Below, in pieces: positions 51,473 through 59,409 of a DNA stretch of 64,000 nucleotides (position 1 is the first letter of the stretch; every line of letters starts with the position of its first letter). This stretch comes from Bacillota bacterium. Lineage in GTDB: Bacteria; Bacillota; Sulfobacillia; Symbiobacteriales; ZC4RG38. The position numbers were made by a program, and so were the translations under genes. Location of the stretch: positions 124,001 to 188,000 of the forward strand of contig JAKKUO010000001.1 in the NCBI GenBank assembly GCA_021890795.1. Reading direction: 5' to 3'. Below the pieces are notes generated by a model. It searched no databases, was not told the DNA's origin, and saw only the letters and a list, made by a program, of their open reading frames with translations.

Positions 51473-54388
51473 GTGCTGGTAGATCGGTTTGTGGCCATCG
51501 ACCTGGAGACCACCGGCGGTGACCCGGAGGCGGACCGGATCCTGGAGATCGGGGCCGTCCTCTTCGAAGAGGGGGAGCCGGTGCTGGCCCGGTCCTGGCT
51601 CACGGACCCGGGCCGGCCGATTCCCCTCCGGTTTCAGCAGCTGACCGGTATCACCCCGGAGATGGTGGCGGGCAAGCCGCCCGCGGAGGCCGTGCTGCCG
51701 GAACTCCTGGCCCTCATCCAGGGCGTGCCGATCTTTGCCCACAACGCCGCCTTTGATGCGGCGTTTCTCGCCGCGGCCTGCCGGCGGGCCGGGCTGGAGC
51801 CCCCAGGGCCGGTCCTGGACAGCCTGGAACTGGCCAAGATCGCCTTTCCCCGGGCCCGATCCTACCGGCTGGGGGCCCTGGCCCGGGAACTGGGGATCCC
51901 CCTGGTCTCGGCCCACCGGGCGGAGGACGACGCCCGGGCCGCGGGCTACGTGGTCGCCCGGGCCCTGGCCAAGCTTGGGGCGATGGAGACCGATGCGCTT
52001 CTGGAGATGCTGCGCCTCGCCCCGGGGGACTGGCCCCTCCGGCCCCTGGTGGAGGCGGCGGCAGACCGGCGGCTGAAGGCCGGGGCCCGGCCCCGGCCCA
52101 AGGCCGCGTGGATCCCACCGCATCCGGTACCTCTCCACGGGGGCGAGGAACCACCCCCGCCGGAGCCCATCCGGCCCGTGGACCCGGCCGAGGTGGCGGC
52201 GATCCTCGGCCCGGGGGGCGCGATCGCCCAGGCCCACCCGGGCTACGAACACCGGGAGGGGCAACTGGAGATGGCCCTCCGGGTCACCCAGGCCCTGAAC
52301 GCGGGCCGCCACCTCCTCCTGGAAGCCGGCACGGGGACGGGAAAGTCCCTGGCCTACCTGGTGCCGGCGTTCCTCTGGGCCCGGGCCAACCGCCGGCGGG
52401 TGGTGATCGCCACCCACACCATCACCCTCCAGGAACAGCTCTGGGAGCGGGAGATCCCGTTCCTCCTCCGGGCCCTGGGCTGGGAGAAGGAGGTGCGGGT
52501 GGCCCTCGCGAAGGGCCGGAACAACTACCTCTGCCTCCGCCGGTGGGAGGAGGCGGTGGCCGGCGCAGACTTCGGCACCGCCGTGGAGGAGCGCAGCTTC
52601 CTCATCCGGACCCTGGCCTGGCTCCAGGAGACAGAGACCGGGGACCGGGGAGAGCTGCAGCTCTCCGGCAGCCAGGAGGAGTACTGGCGGCAGGTGATGT
52701 CCGAGGCGGAGACCTGCCTGGGTCCCCGGTGCCAGTGGTTCCAGCGGCACTGTTTTGCCTTCCGGGCCCGGAAAAGGGCCCGGGAAGCGGAGATCCTCGT
52801 GGTCAACCACGCCCTGCTCCTGGCGGACCTCCGGGCCGGGGGAGGCGTCCTGCCGCCCTTTGACCACCTGATCATCGACGAGGCCCACCACCTGGAGGCG
52901 GTGGCCACCGAGCACCTGGGCCTCAGCCTCAGCGGCTGGGAGCTCCTCGGGGCCCTGGGCCGGCTCTTCCGGGGGTGGGGCGGTCCCCAGGGGCCTGGGC
53001 TGCTGCCCCACCTGAGGCGCAAGCTCCGGCGGCCGGTCCCCTCCCGGCCGCCCCTGGGCACCCCGGAAGACGACCTGCTGGAGCAGGTGACGGACCTGGT
53101 CCGGGGGGCCCGGGAGCGGGTGACGGAGCTGATGGCGGCCCTCGCGGCCCTGACAGCGGAAATGGGGGAAGGGGGCGACGGGGAAGGGGGCCATACCCTC
53201 CGGATCACCGCCCCGGTCCGGCAGAGCCTGGCCTGGGAGGCGGTGGAGGTAGCCCGGCAGAACGCCACCGGAGCCCTCCGGAGGCTGGCCGAAGCCCTGG
53301 CTCTCCTGGGGCAGGCCCTGGAGGAACTGGACGAGCCCCGGCCCGGGGACCTGGAAAGCACCCTGTTGGAACTCGCCCGGGAGGCGGGGTGGATCTACCA
53401 GGCCGCGCAGGATATCGACGAGGTCCTCCTGGGGGAGGACGAGGCCTACGTCCGCTGGGTGGAGGTGGGCCCGCCCCGCCGGGGCGGGGAGGTGCCGGTC
53501 ACCCTCCGGTCGGCCCCGGTCTCGGTGGCGGAGCTTCTCCGGGCCCAGCTCTTCGACCGGCTCCGGACGGTAATCCTGACCTCCGCCACCCTCACCGTCG
53601 GCGGCAGCTTCGACCACGTCCGGCGCAGCCTGGGCCTTGCGGACCTGGGGCCGGACCGGCTGGAGACCGGGGTAGTTCCCTCGCCGTTCCGGTACCGGGA
53701 GCAGGCCCTGGTCCTCATCCCCACCGACGTCCCCAGCCCCCGGGAGCCCGAAGCGGAGTACACCGAGGCCGCCGCCCGGTTTGTCCAGGAGCTGGCGGTG
53801 GCCGTCGGCGGCCGGACCCTGGTCCTTTTTACCTCCCACCGGATGATGCGGCAGGTGTACAATAGGGTGAAAGAGCCTCTGGAGGCCGCCGGGCTGGTCC
53901 TCCTGGCCCAGGGGCTGGACGGCCACCGGGCGCGGCTGGTGGAAGAGTTCCGGGCCGGCCACCGGGCAATCCTCTTCGGGGCGGCTTCCTTCTGGGAAGG
54001 AGTCGACATTCCGGGGGAGGATCTCTCCTGCGTGGTGCTGATCCGGCTGCCCTTCCTGCCGCCCGACGAGCCGGTGACCGCGGCCCGGACCGAGGCCCTG
54101 GAGCGGCAGGGGCTGTCAGCCTTCTTCCACCTGAGCCTGCCTCAGGCAGTGATCCGGTTCAAGCAAGGTTTCGGCCGGCTGATCCGGACCCGGCAAGACC
54201 GGGGGGTGGTGATCGTCTTCGACAGCCGGGTCGATCCCCGGCGCACCCGGTACGGGGCCCGGTTTCTTCAGTCCCTGCCGGACCCCCGGGTGGTGGCCGC
54301 CCCCCAGGCCGAAGTGATCCGGCTGGCCGCCGAGTTCCTGGCGATGCCCACGAGCCAAGGAGGGGAAGAGGTCTGCGCATCCTCCTGA
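51473..54388 (+). CDS. dinG: DinG-type helicase with N-terminal 3'-5' exonuclease
   Basis: 971 aa from GTG 51473, 7 nt after AAGGGAG. DEDDh exonuclease domain at ~1-190: VAIDLETTGG (D, E), FAHNAAFDAAFL (D), SAHRAEDDARAA (H, D). XPD/DinG helicase: Walker A GTGTGKS, four candidate Fe-S cysteines (NYLCLRRW, then ETCLGPRCQWFQRHC), DEAH box IIDEAHHLE, motif III TSATL, and motif VI region QGFGRLIRTRQDRG. The combination is the usual Bacillota DinG. It unwinds structured DNA in repair. It overlaps surE by 16 nt. Confidence 0.95.
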   Translation: MLVDRFVAIDLETTGGDPEADRILEIGAVLFEEGEPVLARSWLTDPGRPIPLRFQQLTGITPEMVAGKPPAEAVLPELLALIQGVPIFAHNAAFDAAFLAAACRRAGLEPPGPVLDSLELAKIAFPRARSYRLGALARELGIPLVSAHRAEDDARAAGYVVARALAKLGAMETDALLEMLRLAPGDWPLRPLVEAAADRRLKAGARPRPKAAWIPPHPVPLHGGEEPPPPEPIRPVDPAEVAAILGPGGAIAQAHPGYEHREGQLEMALRVTQALNAGRHLLLEAGTGTGKSLAYLVPAFLWARANRRRVVIATHTITLQEQLWEREIPFLLRALGWEKEVRVALAKGRNNYLCLRRWEEAVAGADFGTAVEERSFLIRTLAWLQETETGDRGELQLSGSQEEYWRQVMSEAETCLGPRCQWFQRHCFAFRARKRAREAEILVVNHALLLADLRAGGGVLPPFDHLIIDEAHHLEAVATEHLGLSLSGWELLGALGRLFRGWGGPQGPGLLPHLRRKLRRPVPSRPPLGTPEDDLLEQVTDLVRGARERVTELMAALAALTAEMGEGGDGEGGHTLRITAPVRQSLAWEAVEVARQNATGALRRLAEALALLGQALEELDEPRPGDLESTLLELAREAGWIYQAAQDIDEVLLGEDEAYVRWVEVGPPRRGGEVPVTLRSAPVSVAELLRAQLFDRLRTVILTSATLTVGGSFDHVRRSLGLADLGPDRLETGVVPSPFRYREQALVLIPTDVPSPREPEAEYTEAAARFVQELAVAVGGRTLVLFTSHRMMRQVYNRVKEPLEAAGLVLLAQGLDGHRARLVEEFRAGHRAILFGAASFWEGVDIPGEDLSCVVLIRLPFLPPDEPVTAARTEALERQGLSAFFHLSLPQAVIRFKQGFGRLIRTRQDRGVVIVFDSRVDPRRTRYGARFLQSLPDPRVVAAPQAEVIRLAAEFLAMPTSQGGEEVCASS

Positions 54389-55194
54389 CCAACGACGACG
54401 GTGTCTACGCCGAGGGGCTCCAGGCCCTGCGGGAGGCCCTCGAGAAACTCCCCGAGGTCGAGCTGTACATCGTGGCCCCTGACCGGGAGCGTTCGGCCTC
54501 CGGCCATGCGATCACCCTGCACCGGCCCATCTTTCCCACCCGGATCGAGATCTCCGGGGCCCGGGCGGTGATCTACTCGGTCAGCGGCACCCCGGCGGAC
54601 TGCGTGAAGCTGGCTATCGAGGAGCTGCTCCCGGGCCGGCCGGACCTGGTCATCTCCGGCATCAACCACGGGCCGAACCTGGGCACCGACGTGATCTACA
54701 GCGGCACGGTCTCCGCCGCCATCGAGGGCACCATCCTGGGCATCCCCGCGGTCGCCGTCTCCCTCTGCACCTTCGGCCCCGGGGACTACACCTTCGCCGC
54801 GCAGTTCACCCGGGATCTGGCCCTCAGGGTGGTGCGGGAGGGGCTCCCCCGGGGGACCCTCCTGAACGTCAACATCCCCCCGGTCTCCCCGGCCCAGTGC
54901 GCCGGCGTCGCCATCACCAAACTAGGGGTCCGGCTCTACAAGAACCAGTGGGACCGGCGGGTCGACCCCCGGGGAAAGGTCTACTACTGGCTGGCGGGCG
55001 AGGTCATGGAACTGCACAACGACCCGGACAGCGACGTGGTCGCCGTCCAGAACAACCTCATCTCCATCACCCCGCTGCAGCTGGACCTGACGGACTACCG
55101 GCTGCTGGAGCGGCTGAAGAGCTGGTCCTTCTCCCTTGGTGCGCCTCCGGGTCCGGGGGGCCAGGTCCGGGAGGGGGATGGCGCGGGGGACTGA
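54373..55194 (+). CDS. surE: 5'/3'-nucleotidase SurE, CTG start
   Basis: Metal-dependent survival-protein nucleotidase, 273 aa. The family begins MRILLTNDDG; here that motif is coded by CTGCGCATCCTCCTG at 54373. Upstream in frame there is no ATG, GTG or TTG near it, and the next start (GTG 54472) would remove the catalytic DD and give an inactive protein. AAGGAGGGG lies 7 nt upstream of CTG 54373. Other motifs: SASGHAITL, GTPADCVKLA, VISGINHGPNLG, YSGTVSAAIEG. Last ~20 residues are Gly/Pro-rich. Overlaps dinG, so translation is probably coupled. Confidence 0.93.
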   Translation: MRILLTNDDGVYAEGLQALREALEKLPEVELYIVAPDRERSASGHAITLHRPIFPTRIEISGARAVIYSVSGTPADCVKLAIEELLPGRPDLVISGINHGPNLGTDVIYSGTVSAAIEGTILGIPAVAVSLCTFGPGDYTFAAQFTRDLALRVVREGLPRGTLLNVNIPPVSPAQCAGVAITKLGVRLYKNQWDRRVDPRGKVYYWLAGEVMELHNDPDSDVVAVQNNLISITPLQLDLTDYRLLERLKSWSFSLGAPPGPGGQVREGDGAGD

Positions 55195-55206
55195 CCGGCT
55201 CTTCCG

Positions 55207-55896
55207 ATGGAGCAGCGGATGTGGCAGAATACACCCAGGAAAATGGCGAGGTGCGGTCCGTTGCGGCGTCCCTTGATTGCCCGGGAGGGCTGGGGAATCA
55301 TCGGCCTGCTGGCCGGGCTGACCCTCCTGGCCGGCTGGCTCCAGCCCTGGCTGGCTGCGGTCCCGGGAGTCCTCCTGGCCCTCAGCCTCTGGTTTTTCCG
55401 GGACCCGGAGCGGCGGGCGGAGGCCTCCCCCCGGGATGTCCTCGCCCCGGCGGACGGCCGGGTGCTCTGGGTCCGGGAGGTGGAGGAGCCCCGGTACCTG
55501 GGCGGAAAAGCCATTGCTGTCAGCATCTTTCTTTCGATCTTCGACGTCCACGTCAACCGGGCGCCGGTGGCCGGCCGGGTGGGGTACAAGGAGTACGTCC
55601 CGGGCAAGTTCCGGGCCGCCTGGGCCGAAGGGCTGGAAGAGGTGAACGAACGGGCCTATCTGGGGATCGAGGGGCCCGATTACCGGGTGCTAGTGGTCCA
55701 GATCGCAGGCCTGGTCGCCCGGCGGATTCGGACCTGGGTCGAGGTGGGGGACTACCTGAGCCAGGGCGAGCGCTTTGGGATGATCCTGTTTGGCTCCTGC
55801 ACCCAGGTCTACCTGCCTCTGGGCTCGGCGGTGACGGTCCGCCCCGGGGATCGGGTAGTGGCGGGACGGACAATCATAGGGAGGCTGCCGGAATGA
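55207..55896 (+). CDS. psd: phosphatidylserine decarboxylase, archaeal-type short form
   Basis: 229 aa. Decarboxylates phosphatidylserine to phosphatidylethanolamine; self-cleaves at a Gly-Ser to form a pyruvoyl group. Motifs: two membrane segments (GIIGLLAGLTLLAGWLQPWL), FFRDPERR, LAPADGRV, FLSIFDVHVNRAP, and the cleavage site FGSCTQVYLP, where common enzymes read FGSRV. Start uncertain: ATG 55207 (used), 55219 or 55243. Its stop overlaps the pssA start (ATGA). Confidence 0.93.
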   Translation: MEQRMWQNTPRKMARCGPLRRPLIAREGWGIIGLLAGLTLLAGWLQPWLAAVPGVLLALSLWFFRDPERRAEASPRDVLAPADGRVLWVREVEEPRYLGGKAIAVSIFLSIFDVHVNRAPVAGRVGYKEYVPGKFRAAWAEGLEEVNERAYLGIEGPDYRVLVVQIAGLVARRIRTWVEVGDYLSQGERFGMILFGSCTQVYLPLGSAVTVRPGDRVVAGRTIIGRLPE

Positions 55897-56693
55897 CAGC
55901 AGCGCATGGCGGGGCCGGCAGGCCCCGGGGGCGCCTTAGGATTCGGGCGATCCGGGGCGGCAAGTGGTTCCGGGAACGGGGCAAGAAGGGCATCTCCCTG
56001 CTACCCCACCTCTTCACCCTGACCAACCTGGCCGCAGGGTTCTACTCCATCGTGATGTCCGCTCAGCAGAACTTCCAGGCTGCGGCGCTGCTGGTCGGCA
56101 TCTCCCTCCTGGCCGACGGCCTGGACGGCCGGGTCGCCCGGCTGGTCCGAGCCGACGGGGAGTTCGGGAAGGAGCTGGACTCCCTGGCCGACGTGGTGGC
56201 CTTCGGGGCCGCCCCGGCCCTCTTGGCCTACCAGGTGGGGCTGCACCGGCTGGGTCCCTACGGCCTGGCGGTGGCGGCGCTCTTCCCCATCTGCGGGGCC
56301 CTGCGCCTCGCCCGGTTCAACCTCATCCACACCTCGGGGTTCTTCCTCGGCCTGCCCATCACCGCGGCAGGTTCCCTGCTGGCGGCCCTGATCTACCGCT
56401 ACGGCGAGGCGGGCCTGGGTGAGTCTCCCCTGCTCCCCGCCGTCATGGCGGCCCTGGCCTTCCTGATGATCTCCACCATCCCGTACCCGGACTTCAAGAA
56501 AGTCCGCCGGGGCCCGGCTCGGCTGGCCGAGTGGGTGGTACCGGCCTGTCTCGCCCTCTGGAGCCTGGTCCGGGACCCCCAGAGCATCGTCGTGGTGCCG
56601 CTGGTCACCTACGCGCTCCTGGGGCCCTACCTCCTGGTCCTGCGGAAGGCCGGGGAGTCCGTGGCTCGGCTCCGGGCGGCGAGCGAGCGGTAG
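55893..56693 (+). CDS. pssA: CDP-diacylglycerol-serine O-phosphatidyltransferase
   Basis: 266 aa. CDP-alcohol phosphatidyltransferase that makes phosphatidylserine, the substrate of psd. ATG 55893 overlaps the psd stop by 4 nt, with GGGAGG 9 nt upstream. The family motif is DGLDGRVARLVRADGEFGKELDSLAD (residues ~76-101, D-G-x2-A-R-x7/8-G-x3-D-x3-D pattern). Several membrane helices follow LFTLTNLAAGFYSIVM. The basic N-terminus (RLRIRAIRGGKWF) is unusual but not disqualifying. The psd-pssA pair is standard. Confidence 0.95.
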   Translation: MTAAHGGAGRPRGRLRIRAIRGGKWFRERGKKGISLLPHLFTLTNLAAGFYSIVMSAQQNFQAAALLVGISLLADGLDGRVARLVRADGEFGKELDSLADVVAFGAAPALLAYQVGLHRLGPYGLAVAALFPICGALRLARFNLIHTSGFFLGLPITAAGSLLAALIYRYGEAGLGESPLLPAVMAALAFLMISTIPYPDFKKVRRGPARLAEWVVPACLALWSLVRDPQSIVVVPLVTYALLGPYLLVLRKAGESVARLRAASER

Positions 56694-56703
56694 TGGCATC
56701 CGG

Positions 56704-57204
56704 TCATCGGCCGGACAGGAGCAAGTCCAACACCTCCGTATTCCCGAGGCTTTGAGCAATATCCGCTGCGGTGTCTCCTTCGTTGTTTCGGATCGACGGG
56801 TCGGCTCCTGCCTCGAGTAGTGTTTCGACAGTCCACCGGTCGTTGTTTGCCGCGGCTAACATCAGGACGGTGTAACCTCTATCATTCTGTATATTGGGAT
56901 CGGCTCCGGCCTCCAGGAGCAGCCGAACCACCAACTCGTTCCGCCCATCGACAGCCGCATGCAACGCAGTGTCTCCGTTGACATCGACAGCGTTGACATC
57001 CATGCCACGGACCAAGAACTGTTGCACGGCTGTCTGGTCTCCCCAGAAGGCCGCTGTCACGAATCCGCCACTGGTGAAAGGGTATCGGGTGACCCCACCG
57101 TGGTGTCTCGTGACGACCTCCGTTGACCCAGTGCAGCCAACGGCGGCGGTCATGACAAATGACAAGAAAATAACCAGACCGGTTCGCGGGAGCATGAGCG
57201 ACAT
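56704..57204 (-). CDS. ankyrin-repeat lipoprotein in an AT-richer island
   Basis: 166 aa. ATG at 57204 follows GGGGAGGAG by 5 nt. Lipoprotein signal: LVIFLSFVMTAAVGC, with the lipobox Cys at ~24. Three ankyrin repeats follow (GDTALHAAVDGRNELVVRLL, GYTVLMLAAANNDRWTVETL, GDTAADIAQSLGNTEVLDLL). Codon and base use differ plainly from neighbours (much lower GC over ~56.7-57.35 kb), which suggests recent transfer. It is convergent with pssA, and its promoter region contains palindromic AT-rich elements. The function is unknown. Confidence 0.88.
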   Translation of the reverse strand: MSLMLPRTGLVIFLSFVMTAAVGCTGSTEVVTRHHGGVTRYPFTSGGFVTAAFWGDQTAVQQFLVRGMDVNAVDVNGDTALHAAVDGRNELVVRLLLEAGADPNIQNDRGYTVLMLAAANNDRWTVETLLEAGADPSIRNNEGDTAADIAQSLGNTEVLDLLLSGR

Positions 57205-57349
57205 CGTTCTCCTCCCCGGCACATCAACAATCTATGCGCAAGACGAAATTGACACATATAGTGTTGTTTATGCGTCCAGTCGTTGTCAATATCATCGGTC
57301 ACGCCTTGGATCTCCCTCGTCGATTGCGACAACGGCTTGACGAAAGCTT

Positions 57350-57384
57350 CCAGGGCCCCGGGAATTCATCCCCCGGGGCCCTGG
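57350..57384. terminator. strong GC hairpin, no T-run
   Basis: A perfect 13-bp stem CCAGGGCCCCGGG (57350-57362) / CCCGGGGCCCTGG (57372-57384). It sits between the ankyrin gene promoter region and the membrane protein gene; role uncertain. Confidence 0.45.
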
Positions 57385-57439
57385 GTACCAGGGCAGTCTT
57401 CCCGCCGCATAGCCCCCTGCCCCGGCGCATAGGGGTCCC

Positions 57440-57856
57440 ATGACCGGTGGAGGAGAGGAGGGGGAGCCGGTGGCCGGAACCGGAGACGGACAGGGCTACA
57501 GCCTGCCGGCGGTGGTGGCCGGGTGGGGGGCCGGGCTCGTCGCCCTGGGGGTCGCGGCGGTGGGGCTGGGGGTCCTGCTCTGGCAGTTACCCCTGGGCCC
57601 TCAGGTCGAGGGTTGGCTGGCCGTGGTCCTGTGGGCGCTGGCCGGGCTGGTGGCCGGCCTGCAGGCCGGTCGGCGGTCCCAGGGCAGCGGCCTGGTGCAT
57701 GGGCTTTCGGCAGGGGGGCTGCTCTGCCTGACCCTGCTCGCCCTTGCCGCAGTCTGGGCCGGTCTGCCCCCTGGCGGCCAGATTGCCTGGATGGGGGGTG
57801 TCGCCGCCGGGGCCGGCGGCCTGGGCGGGATCCTGGGGGTGAACCTCGGCCCCTGA
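57440..57856 (+). CDS. TIGR04086/YrzE-like four-helix membrane protein
   Basis: 138 aa. ATG 57440 has AGGGG 5 nt upstream; GTG 57470, after a longer GAGGAGGGGGAG, is a good alternative. Four helices are visible (VVAGWGAGLVALGVAAVGLG, WLAVVLWALAGLVAGLQAG, GGLLCLTLLALAAVWAGL, GGVAAGAGGLGGILGVNLG). The second helix ending in Ala-Gly-Arg-Arg and the Gly-rich ending resemble the TIGR04086 family common in spore formers, role unknown. Confidence 0.75.
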   Translation: MTGGGEEGEPVAGTGDGQGYSLPAVVAGWGAGLVALGVAAVGLGVLLWQLPLGPQVEGWLAVVLWALAGLVAGLQAGRRSQGSGLVHGLSAGGLLCLTLLALAAVWAGLPPGGQIAWMGGVAAGAGGLGGILGVNLGP

Positions 57857-57941
57857 AGCAGGGCCTCGGCTTCTCAGGCAGGTTCGGCAGGGCGGACCCC
57901 CTTCCCGGGCGCCGCGGGTGCCCGCGCATAGCCCCCGCGTT

Positions 57942-57979
57942 CCAGGGGCAAACTGGTCTTCGAACCAGTTTGCCCCTGG
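57942..57979. repeat. perfect 16-bp inverted repeat
   Basis: Arms at 57942-57957 and 57964-57979 pair fully around loop CTTCGA. No T-run; it lies 36 nt before the deacetylase-like gene. It could be a terminator, operator, or remnant of a small mobile element. Confidence 0.6.
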
Positions 57980-58015
57980 GCTGTGCCAGGGGCTGGACGG
58001 AGGCGACAGGAACCC

Positions 58016-59218
58016 ATGCCCCCCTGGGCGCTCTTCCGGATCGCCGCGGCTCTCCTGTTCCTCATCTGGCCCGTCCCGGGGAATCCGGGTGCCGCCGGGC
58101 CCGGTCCCGGCCCGGCCTCTAGGCCGGTGCCGGCCCCGTGGGAGCCCCTCTCCCCGGCGGGCCGGCCTTTCGCCGGGGTCCCCAGCCCTGCCCCGGGCCC
58201 CGAGCGGACCGGGGCAGGGGCCGCCCCGTCCGGGGCCGCCGCCTCCGGGGCCGGCGCCCCAGCCCCCCAGGTGGCTCCCGTGGGGGCTCCGACCGCCCAA
58301 GTAGTCCCCGTGGAGGCCCCGGCTGCTCAGGCAGCCCCGGTGCAGGTCCAGGGCCCCGACGGCATCCGGGTCGAGATCTTCGGCCTGGCCCCGGCGGCTG
58401 CCGCCAGGGTCGCGATGGCCGGGACCGCCGCGGCCCCGGCCGGAGCCGGCGCCGGTGAGGAGCCGGCTGACGCGCTCCCCCCGGCCGTCAGGCCCGACCA
58501 GGCGCTGCCCGCCTTCGCCGCCGGCGTGGCCGGGGGCTGGCCCCGGCCCGGGGCCCCTGTCGGCTCGCCGGACGCCGGTCCGGACGGGACGGCGGCGCCG
58601 GCAGCGCCAGAGATCCCCCGGCCGGTGGTCTCCTTGCCGCTGCCGCCGGCGGACCGGCGGGTCGCCCTCACCTTTAACGGGCTCCCCGGCGCCGAGGAGC
58701 TGCCCCAACTTCTGACCCTGCTCCGGCAGGCCGGCGTTCAGGCGACCTTCTTCCTTTCCGGGGAGGAGGTGGAGGCCCACGCCGCCGCGGTGGCGGCCCT
58801 GGCGGCAGATGGCCACGAACTGGGCACCCGGGGGTACCGGGCAGCGCCCATGGACGGCCTTACCGCCGACGCCGCCCGGCAGGAGCTGGTCCAGGGGGTG
58901 CGGGCCTTCGCCCGGGCCGGCTTTGGGCCGCCCCGGTTCTTCCGGCCACCCGGCGGGCGGTTCGACCCCGGGCTGGTAGAGGCGGCGGGGGCCCTGGGCC
59001 TTGACACCGTCCTCTGGTCCAGCATCGGCCTCCGGCCCGCAGCCGGAGAGGCCGCCGAGGCCCTGGCCGACCGGGTCCAGCAGGCCTGCTTCCCCGGTGC
59101 GATCCTGATGCTCCGGGCCGACCGGCCGGAGACGCTCCGGGACCTGCCGACGGTCCTGGCCGCCCTGGAAGCCGCGGGCTGCCAGCCAGCACCCCTCTCC
59201 CGGCTCTGGGGCTCCTGA
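58016..59218 (+). CDS. secreted NodB-fold (polysaccharide deacetylase-like) protein, probably catalytically dead
   Basis: 400 aa. ATG 58016 starts a signal peptide (MPPWALFRIAAALLFLIWPV) after an AGGA site. Residues ~25-210 are a Pro/Ala/Gly-rich linker with repeated APVG/APAAQ units. The NodB domain begins at VALTFNGLPGAEELPQLL. Active deacetylases read TFDDGP here, so both metal-binding/catalytic Asp are lost. Motif 2 (HxxxH) is ELGTRGYRAAP with no His. Motif 3 survives as RPPGGRFDPG. It is therefore likely a pseudoenzyme with a binding or structural role at the cell surface or spore. Confidence 0.85.
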   Translation: MPPWALFRIAAALLFLIWPVPGNPGAAGPGPGPASRPVPAPWEPLSPAGRPFAGVPSPAPGPERTGAGAAPSGAAASGAGAPAPQVAPVGAPTAQVVPVEAPAAQAAPVQVQGPDGIRVEIFGLAPAAAARVAMAGTAAAPAGAGAGEEPADALPPAVRPDQALPAFAAGVAGGWPRPGAPVGSPDAGPDGTAAPAAPEIPRPVVSLPLPPADRRVALTFNGLPGAEELPQLLTLLRQAGVQATFFLSGEEVEAHAAAVAALAADGHELGTRGYRAAPMDGLTADAARQELVQGVRAFARAGFGPPRFFRPPGGRFDPGLVEAAGALGLDTVLWSSIGLRPAAGEAAEALADRVQQACFPGAILMLRADRPETLRDLPTVLAALEAAGCQPAPLSRLWGS

Positions 59219-59409
59219 GGCCCGGAGGGAGCCCGCCGCCACCGCTGCCGCCCTCCTGGCCCCGGGAAGCCGGGATGGTCTCACTGTCGACACCGTTGTC
59301 ATGGTTTGTCGTACACTTCTTTCCAGCACCGGCAGGAACTCTCATCACGTTCTGCGAAATTTCCGCTTGAAAGTGGAGCCCGTACCCGGCGGAGAGGGAG
59401 GGGACGCCG

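Noticed and set aside
54472-55194. Short SurE starting at GTG 54472
   Set aside because: It would delete the conserved metal-binding TNDDG N-terminus; the CTG start at 54373 is required.
59290-59330. Promoter or regulator site before the TPR gene
   Set aside because: Repeated TTGTC elements with ~10-nt period were seen, but hexamer spacing does not fit a sigma-A promoter and no palindrome is clear.
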